Source: Microtetraspora glauca (GTDB taxonomy: Bacteria > Actinomycetota > Actinomycetes > Streptomycetales > Streptomycetaceae). From it: a stretch of 64,000 nucleotides of DNA. Numbering within the stretch: the stretch's first letter is position 1; the number at the start of each line of letters is the position of its first letter. A program made the position numbers and the translations under genes. The notes beneath the pieces were generated by a model. It was not told the DNA's origin, did not search any database, and was given only the letters and a program-made list of their open reading frames with translations. The stretch spans positions 124,001 through 188,000 of the forward strand of contig JOFO01000006.1 of NCBI GenBank assembly GCA_000721275.1, read 5' to 3'. Positions 58,935 through 64,000 of the stretch are shown here, one piece after another.

Positions 58935-60305
58935 CTAAATTCGCTCGGGTACGACATTGCCCGCCTCGTGCGCGGCGTCCCGTACGGGGACCCTGGCGAG
59001 CAGCGCGAAACCGGCCACGAAGAAGATCACGAGAGAGATGATGGCAGCTCGGTAGCTGTCCGTCAGCTGGTACACGAGGCCGAACATCAGCGGCCCCAGC
59101 CAGCTCAGCCCGCGGTCGCTCAGCTCGTACGCCGAGAAGTACTCCGCCTCCTTCCCCTCCGGCACCAGATGCGAGAACAACGAGCGGGACAGCGCCTGGG
59201 TGCCGCCCATCACCAGCCCGATCGCCGCCGCCAGGCAGTAGAAGAAGACCGGCGCCCCGGCCGGCAGCAGATACCCGGCCGCGAGGATCACCGTCCACAC
59301 CACCAGCGCGCCCAGGATGGTCCGCTTGGCGCCGTACGTCCGGGCGAACCGGGCCATCAGCAGCGCGCCCGCCACCGCGAGCACCTGCACCAGCAGCACT
59401 GCCGTGATCAGCGTAGTCTTCTCCAGGCCCAGCTCCTCCTCGCCGAAGATCGCCGCCTGCGAGATCACCGTCTGCACCCCGTCGTTGTAGACCAGGTAGG
59501 CGAGCAGGAACGCCAGCGTCAGCGGGTGCCGGCGCATGTCCCGGATCGTCGACCGCAGCTGCCGCCAGCCCGCGCCCACCGCCCCCTCGCCCGGCGGCCG
59601 GCCGGCGGCGGGCGGCAGCCGCCGGTCCCGCAGCCGCTTCAGCGGGATCAGCGCGAAGGCGCCCCACCACAGCCCCGCCGACGCCAGACAGATCCGGACC
59701 GCCTCGCCCTCCTCCAGCCCGAAGGACGCGTGGGCGGAGTACAGCACCAGGTTCAGCACCAGGACCAGCGCGCCCGACGTGTAGCCGAACGCCCAGCCGC
59801 GCGAGGACACCTCGTCGCGCTCCTCCGGGCCGGCGATCTGCGGCAGGTAGGCGTTGTAGAGCATCATCGCGACGGCGAAGGACGCGTTCGCCACGATCAG
59901 CAGGAAGGTGCCCAGCAGGTAACGGGTCCCCTCCAGGAAGAACATGCCGGTCGTCGCGCCCGCCCCGAGGTACGCCGCCGCCGCGAGCAGCGGCTTCTTG
60001 CGGCCCCAGCGGTCCGCCGCCGCGCTCACCAGCGGCATCGCGACGATCGCCACCACCAGCGACGCCGAGACGGCGTACGGGAAGAGCGAACCCGGCGCCA
60101 CGGGTATGCCCAGCGGGTGCACCCGGCCGTCCGCGCCGGCGGCGTTCTCCGCCACCGTCTTCAGGTACGGCCCCAGGAACACGGTGACGACGCTGGTCGA
60201 GTAGACCGAGCAGGCGAAGTCGTAGAAGTACCAGCCGCGCTGCTCCCGCTTCCGCCCGGCGGGATCGGTGATGGGCCCCTCAGGACCGGTCGTCTCGGCG
60301 GTCAC
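58935..60305 (-). CDS. UMF1/Atg22-type MFS transporter
   Basis: 456 residues, about 11 to 12 helices. Opens GWYFYDFACSVYSTSVVTVF, contains ADRWGRKKPLLAAAAYLGAG (loop motif) and VYNDGVQTVISQAAIFG, both typical of UMF1-family proteins that resemble Atg22. Substrate unknown. GTG 60305. Between it and rbpA lies a 255-base gap holding the rbpA promoters. Confidence 0.87.
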   Translation of the reverse strand: MTAETTGPEGPITDPAGRKREQRGWYFYDFACSVYSTSVVTVFLGPYLKTVAENAAGADGRVHPLGIPVAPGSLFPYAVSASLVVAIVAMPLVSAAADRWGRKKPLLAAAAYLGAGATTGMFFLEGTRYLLGTFLLIVANASFAVAMMLYNAYLPQIAGPEERDEVSSRGWAFGYTSGALVLVLNLVLYSAHASFGLEEGEAVRICLASAGLWWGAFALIPLKRLRDRRLPPAAGRPPGEGAVGAGWRQLRSTIRDMRRHPLTLAFLLAYLVYNDGVQTVISQAAIFGEEELGLEKTTLITAVLLVQVLAVAGALLMARFARTYGAKRTILGALVVWTVILAAGYLLPAGAPVFFYCLAAAIGLVMGGTQALSRSLFSHLVPEGKEAEYFSAYELSDRGLSWLGPLMFGLVYQLTDSYRAAIISLVIFFVAGFALLARVPVRDAAHEAGNVVPERI

Positions 60306-60353
60306 GGCCGCACGCCCCCTCGCTCGTCCCCGTCGCCGGGCCGCCCCGCGGCC

Positions 60354-61118
60354 TCAGGCCCATGCCCCACGGGCCACCAGGACCTCGCGCAGCGTCTCCA
60401 GATGATCGGTCATGATGCCATCCACCCCCAGGTCCAGGAGAGAGTCCATGCGCTCCGGATCGTTCACGGTCCACACGTGCACCTGGAGCCCGCGCGCGTG
60501 CGCCGCCCGGACGAACCGGCGGTCCACCACCCGGATCCCGCCCTGCGTCTCCGGCACCTGCGCGGCGACCGCGCCGGCCCGCAGCGGGGCGGGCAGCCCG
60601 AACGCCCGCATCCGCAGCGCCGCCACTCCGGTCACCCCGTACGAGGTCGCCAGCCGGGGTCCGGCCAGCCGCTGCGCCCGGGCCACCCGGGCCTCGGTGA
60701 ACGAGCCGACCAGGACCCGGTCCCAGGCGTCGGCGCGGGCGATCAGGTCCACCAGCGGGGCGAGCGCCGACTCGGCCTTGAGGTCCACGTTCCAGCGGGC
60801 CTCGGGGAACTCGTGCAGCAGGTCCTCGAAGAGCGGCAGCGGCTCCTTGCCGGCCACCCGGGCCTCCCGCACCGCCGCCCACGGCAGGTCGCGGATCAGA
60901 CCGGTGGCGTCCGTCACCCGGTCCAGGGTCGCGTCGTGGAAGGCGACGAGCATCCCGTCCGCGGTGGTGTGCACGTCGGTCTCGAAGTAGCGGTAGCCCG
61001 CCGCGGCGGCCCGACGGAAGGCGGCCGCGGTGTTCTCCAGGCCGTCCGCCGTGCCGCCCCGGTGGGCGAAGGGCAGCGGGTGCGGGTGGTCGAGGTAGGG
61101 GTGGCGTAGGCGAGTCAC
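60354..61118 (-). CDS. Glycerophosphodiester phosphodiesterase
   Basis: Hydrolyses glycerophosphodiesters to glycerol 3-phosphate and alcohol. 254 residues, TIM barrel with LPFAHRGGTADGLENT (His and Glu), YRYFETDVHTTADGML, VAFHDATLDRVTDATG and LDLGVDGIMTDHLETL. GTG 61118 overlaps the YczE-like stop (GTGA), so the two are coupled. No signal peptide; likely cytoplasmic. Confidence 0.93.
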   Translation of the reverse strand: MTRLRHPYLDHPHPLPFAHRGGTADGLENTAAAFRRAAAAGYRYFETDVHTTADGMLVAFHDATLDRVTDATGLIRDLPWAAVREARVAGKEPLPLFEDLLHEFPEARWNVDLKAESALAPLVDLIARADAWDRVLVGSFTEARVARAQRLAGPRLATSYGVTGVAALRMRAFGLPAPLRAGAVAAQVPETQGGIRVVDRRFVRAAHARGLQVHVWTVNDPERMDSLLDLGVDGIMTDHLETLREVLVARGAWA

Positions 61119-61783
61119 CGCCGCAGTATGGCGCCTTCCGGTGACTTCGCGGCGACCCCGGTGCCGACGGGGTCCGACTCCGGGACGGCGAAGAGGCGCA
61201 GGAAGAACTGGGCCAGCGGCCCGATCGACAGCGCGTACAGCACCGTGCCCACCCCGACCGAGCCGCCGAGCAGGAAGCCGGTCGCGACGACCGCGATCTC
61301 GATCAGGGTCCGGGTCAGCCGGATCGACCGGCCGGTCAGCCGGTGCAGCCCGGTCATCAGGCCGTCGCGCGGGCCAGGGCCGAAGCGGGCCGCGATGTAC
61401 AGCCCGGTCGCCACGCCGTTCAGCACGATGCCCAGCGCCAGCAGCAGGATCCGGACCGGCAGGCCGTCGCCGTCCGGGAGCAGCGCCAGCGTGGCGTCCA
61501 TCGCGAGACCGATCACGAACACGTTCGACACCGTGCCCAGGCCCGGCCGCTGCCGGATCGGTATCCACAGCAGCAGCACGACCGCGCCGACGACGATCGA
61601 CACCACGCCGATGGTCAGCCCCGTCCGCTCGGCCAGGCCCTGGTGGAGCACGCCCCACGGCTCCAGGCCGAGCCCCGCCCGGACCAGCAGCGCCGAGCTG
61701 ATCCCGTACAGGGCCAGGCCCGCGTAGAGCTGGACGAGCCGGCGGGTCAGGTGCCGGCCGCGCGTGCCGGAGGCGATGGACAT
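61115..61783 (-). CDS. YczE-like integral membrane protein
   Basis: 222 residues, about five helices (QLYAGLALYGISSALLVRAG, IGVVSIVVGAVVLLLWIPI, ILLLALGIVLNGVATGLYIA). LEPWGVLHQGLA and FGPGPRDGLMTGL are typical YczE-family stretches. Genes of this family are known to lie beside MocR-type regulators, as here (MocR gene divergent, 136 bases). Function unknown, perhaps transport of a vitamer or small amine. ATG 61783. Confidence 0.82.
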   Translation of the reverse strand: MSIASGTRGRHLTRRLVQLYAGLALYGISSALLVRAGLGLEPWGVLHQGLAERTGLTIGVVSIVVGAVVLLLWIPIRQRPGLGTVSNVFVIGLAMDATLALLPDGDGLPVRILLLALGIVLNGVATGLYIAARFGPGPRDGLMTGLHRLTGRSIRLTRTLIEIAVVATGFLLGGSVGVGTVLYALSIGPLAQFFLRLFAVPESDPVGTGVAAKSPEGAILRR

Positions 61784-61919
61784 GTGCGTGCCCCCCAGGG
61801 GTGGTGGTGACGGGTGGGAATCGCGGCCCGGTGTGGTGACGGTGGACCGACTCGTGCCACTCTGTGGCGGGAGAACGGATGCCAACCATGGCCAATTCGA
61901 TGAAGGTGGACTGATTTCC
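61784..61919. promoter_or_regulatory. MocR/YczE divergent operator region
   Basis: 136 bases. GCCAC-TCT-GTGGC (61856-61868) is an inverted repeat and GGTGGAC recurs at 61841-61847 and 61905-61911. MocR proteins usually bind direct repeats in such gaps, so this is the likely site for divergent control. Confidence 0.5.
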
Positions 61920-63419
61920 ATGGCTCAGTGGACTTCGGCCGTCGGGGCCGCGCAGCTCGCGCGGCAGCTCCAGGCCCAGTCGCCCCGCCCCGCCGGCCCC
62001 GGCGGGCGGAAGCCGCCCGCCTACCGCGCCCTCGCCGACGGCATCCGCCTGCTCGTCCTGGAGGGCCGGGTGCCGGTCGCCGCCCGGCTGCCCGCCGAGC
62101 GCGAACTGGCCCTCGCCCTCACCCTCAGCCGCACCACCGTCGCCGCCGCCTACGAGGCACTGCGCACCGAGGGCTTCCTGGAGTCCCGGCGCGGCGCCGG
62201 CAGCTGGACCGCGGTCCCGGCCGGCAACCCGCTGCCGGCGCGCGGCCTCGAACCGCTGCCCCCGGAGACCCTCGGCTCCCTCATCGACCTCGGCTGCGCC
62301 GCCCTGCCCGCCCCCGAGCCGTGGCTGACCCGCGGCGTCCAGGGCGCCCTGGAGGAGCTGCCGCCGTACGCGCACACCCACGGCGACTACCCGGCGGGCC
62401 TGCCCGCGCTGCGCGCCATGCTCGCCGAGCGCTACACCGCCCGCGGCATCCCGACCATGCCCGAGCAGATCATGGTCACCACCGGCGCCATGGGCGCCAT
62501 CGACGCGATCTGCCACCTCTTCGCCGGGCGCGGCGAGCGGATCGCCGTCGAGTCGCCCTCGTACGCCAACATCCTCCAGCTCATGCGCGAGGCCGGCGCC
62601 CGGCTGGTGCCCGTCGCCATGTCCGAGGGGCTGGGCAGCTGGGACCTCGGCCGCTGGCGCCAGGTGCTGCGCGACGCCGCGCCCCGGCTCGCCTACGTGG
62701 TCGCCGACTTCCACAACCCGACCGGCGCCCTCGCCGACGAGGACCAGCGGCGGCGGCTCGTGGAGGCGGCCCGCGCGGCCGGCACCGTCCTCGTGGTCGA
62801 CGAGACGATGACCGAGCTCCACCTCGACGACGACGTGGAGATGCCGCGGCCGGTCTGCGCCTTCGACCCGGCCGGCTCCACGGTCCTGACCGTCGGCTCG
62901 GCCAGCAAGGCGTTCTGGGCCGGGATGCGGATCGGCTGGGTCCGCGCCGCGCCCGACGTCATCCGCTCCCTGGTCGCCGCCCGCGCCTACGCCGACCTGG
63001 GCACGCCCGTCCTGGAACAGCTCGGCGTCAACTGGCTGATGCGCACCGGCGGCTGGGAGGAGGCCGTGGCGCTGCGCCGGGCGCAGGCGCGGGAGAACCG
63101 GGACGCGCTCGTCGCCGCGGTCCGCCGGGAGCTGCCGGAGTGGGAGTTCGAGGTGCCGCGGGGCGGGCTGACGCTCTGGGTGCGCACCGGCGGGCTCTCC
63201 GGGTCGCGGCTGGCCGAGGCGGGCGAGCGGGTCGGGGTCCGGGTGCCGTCCGGTCCGCGGTTCGGCGTCGACGGCGCCTTCGAGGGGTACGTCCGGCTGC
63301 CGTTCACCGTCGGCGGGCCGGTCGCCGACGAGGCCGCGGTCCGGCTGGCGGCGGCGGCCCGGCTGGTGGAGTCGGGGGCCGGCGGGGGAGTGGAGCCGCC
63401 CCGCACGTTCGTGGCCTGA
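61920..63419 (+). CDS. MocR/PdxR-type GntR-aminotransferase regulator
   Basis: 499 residues. An N-terminal GntR winged HTH (about 30-100, YRALADGIRLLVLEGRVPVA, LSRTTVAAAYEALRTEGFL) is fused to a fold-type I aminotransferase domain (about 120-470). The PLP lysine is in SASKAFWAGMRIGW. YVVADFHNPTGAL has the conserved Asn-Pro-Thr-Gly. Such proteins sense PLP or amino acids and act as regulators rather than enzymes. Divergent from the YczE-like gene. ATG 61920. Confidence 0.92.
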   Translation: MAQWTSAVGAAQLARQLQAQSPRPAGPGGRKPPAYRALADGIRLLVLEGRVPVAARLPAERELALALTLSRTTVAAAYEALRTEGFLESRRGAGSWTAVPAGNPLPARGLEPLPPETLGSLIDLGCAALPAPEPWLTRGVQGALEELPPYAHTHGDYPAGLPALRAMLAERYTARGIPTMPEQIMVTTGAMGAIDAICHLFAGRGERIAVESPSYANILQLMREAGARLVPVAMSEGLGSWDLGRWRQVLRDAAPRLAYVVADFHNPTGALADEDQRRRLVEAARAAGTVLVVDETMTELHLDDDVEMPRPVCAFDPAGSTVLTVGSASKAFWAGMRIGWVRAAPDVIRSLVAARAYADLGTPVLEQLGVNWLMRTGGWEEAVALRRAQARENRDALVAAVRRELPEWEFEVPRGGLTLWVRTGGLSGSRLAEAGERVGVRVPSGPRFGVDGAFEGYVRLPFTVGGPVADEAAVRLAAAARLVESGAGGGVEPPRTFVA

Positions 63420-63437
63420 GGCCGGGCCCGGGGACGC

Positions 63438-63478
63438 CGGAGGCCGGTACGGACCTCCGGGGTCCGTACCGGCCTCCG
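63438..63478. terminator. Bidirectional terminator after the MocR gene
   Basis: An 18-bp stem (63438-63455 with 63461-63478) and 5-base loop between the MocR stop (63419) and the convergent gene ending at 63499. Confidence 0.85.
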
Positions 63479-63498
63479 CCGTGCGCGCGGGTGCGCCG

Positions 63499-64000
63499 TC
63501 AGCCCTCCGCCGGGACCGGGGCGTGCCGGGGGAAGGGGCTGGGCGTCGGCTCGGCCGCGGCCTCCGGGACCTTCTCCAGGGCCACCGTGACGGCCGCCCG
63601 CCGCTCCGGCAGCAGGTCGAGGACGGCCTGCCGGTCGGCGTCGCCGACGGCGTCGTCGTACGGGTCGGGGGTGGCCGGCACCTGGAGCCGGAGGACCGGC
63701 CCGGTGCCGAGGCGGGCGTAGCCGCGGCCCGGCGGGACCTGCGGGGTCGGGGTGGTGTGCGGCTCGGCGCCGAGGACGGCGGCGATCTGCTCGGGGGCGG
63801 CGGGGCCGAGGACCACGCGGGCGCGGGTGTGCGCGCGTACCCCCTCGTGCAGCCCGTCGGCGGTGTCGAACTGCTCGGCCACCACCACGGTCACCTGGGC
63901 CGCGCGGCCGTGCCGGAGCGGCACCTGGAGCAGTTCCTGGGGGTCGGGGCGGCCCTCGGCGGCGGCCAGGTGACCCAGGACGGCGGGGCGGTCGAGGAGG
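63499..64000 (-). CDS. FtsK/SpoIIIE-like protein, C-terminal end (partial)
   Basis: At least 167 codons, open to the right edge, so the start and any P-loop are missing. The visible part reads LLDRPAVLGHLAAAEGRPDP, then VTVVVAEQFDTADGLHEGVR, RAHTRARVVLGPAAPEQIAAVLG and PPGRGYARLG. This resembles the end of the FtsK/SpoIIIE-type ATPase domains found in large Streptomyces proteins (a RARVVLGP strand and GYARLG near the end). Exact family is uncertain. A start codon at 63924 exists in frame but is likely internal. Confidence 0.5.
   Translation of the reverse strand, partial: LLDRPAVLGHLAAAEGRPDPQELLQVPLRHGRAAQVTVVVAEQFDTADGLHEGVRAHTRARVVLGPAAPEQIAAVLGAEPHTTPTPQVPPGRGYARLGTGPVLRLQVPATPDPYDDAVGDADRQAVLDLLPERRAAVTVALEKVPEAAAEPTPSPFPRHAPVPAEG

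Overview
The window is a stretch of a Streptomyces (or very close actinomycete) chromosome. The evidence is uniformly very high GC, frequent GTG starts and 4-base gene overlaps, actinobacteria-specific proteins (sIHF, RbpA, degenerate PriA, GuaB1), a class of chitinase promoter known from streptomycetes, and the gene order carAB-pyrD-pyrF-sIHF-gmk-rpoZ-coaBC-metK-priA, which I know from Streptomyces core chromosomes. Most of the DNA is housekeeping. No tRNA, rRNA, insertion sequence, prophage or CRISPR array was found.

Layout. 1-9.7 kb: pyrimidine synthesis (carA end, carB, pyrD, pyrF), nucleoid protein sIHF, guanylate kinase, RNA polymerase omega, CoaBC and MetK, with strong hairpin terminators. 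9.8-14.9 kb, minus strand: a four-gene accessory cassette between metK and priA. It encodes an XRE regulator with a TTA codon, a TIR protein, a large STAND-like P-loop protein and a two-helix membrane protein. The TIR and STAND proteins share a short Gly/Asn/Gln motif, at the C-terminal side of one and the N-terminus of the other. This is the best candidate for an uncharacterised immunity or signalling system. 15.1-25.3 kb: PriA, an HTH protein, Fmt, a small hidden gene, RsmB, Rpe, a SorC-type regulator, a lipoprotein RNase with an overlapping barstar gene, and GuaB1.

25.3-36.8 kb: metabolism and transport. There is a GDSL hydrolase, then a CAT-type amino-acid permease, an Lrp regulator and a davA-davB-like pair that together look like L-lysine uptake and catabolism through 5-aminovalerate. 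These are followed by a DUF5995-type protein, a uracil/xanthine permease, and an MFS exporter divergent from a ROK regulator with a palindromic operator between them. 37-39.4 kb: a secreted GH18 chitinase with a classical direct-repeat promoter. 39.5-45.7 kb: an FMN riboswitch and the riboflavin operon ribD-ribE-ribM-ribBA-ribH running into hisE-hisG and a PH-like membrane protein.

46-64 kb: two tandem CNNM/CorC-like membrane proteins, a TPR/AAA+ ATPase, a uridine-kinase-like P-loop protein, a secreted C39-like protein, small unknown genes, a second Lrp regulator with an amidohydrolase, a polyprenol-phosphate mannosyltransferase, FxsA, RbpA behind a SigR-type promoter, a UMF1-type MFS transporter, a glycerophosphodiesterase, a YczE-like membrane protein divergent from a MocR regulator, and the end of a probable FtsK/SpoIIIE-like protein cut by the window edge.
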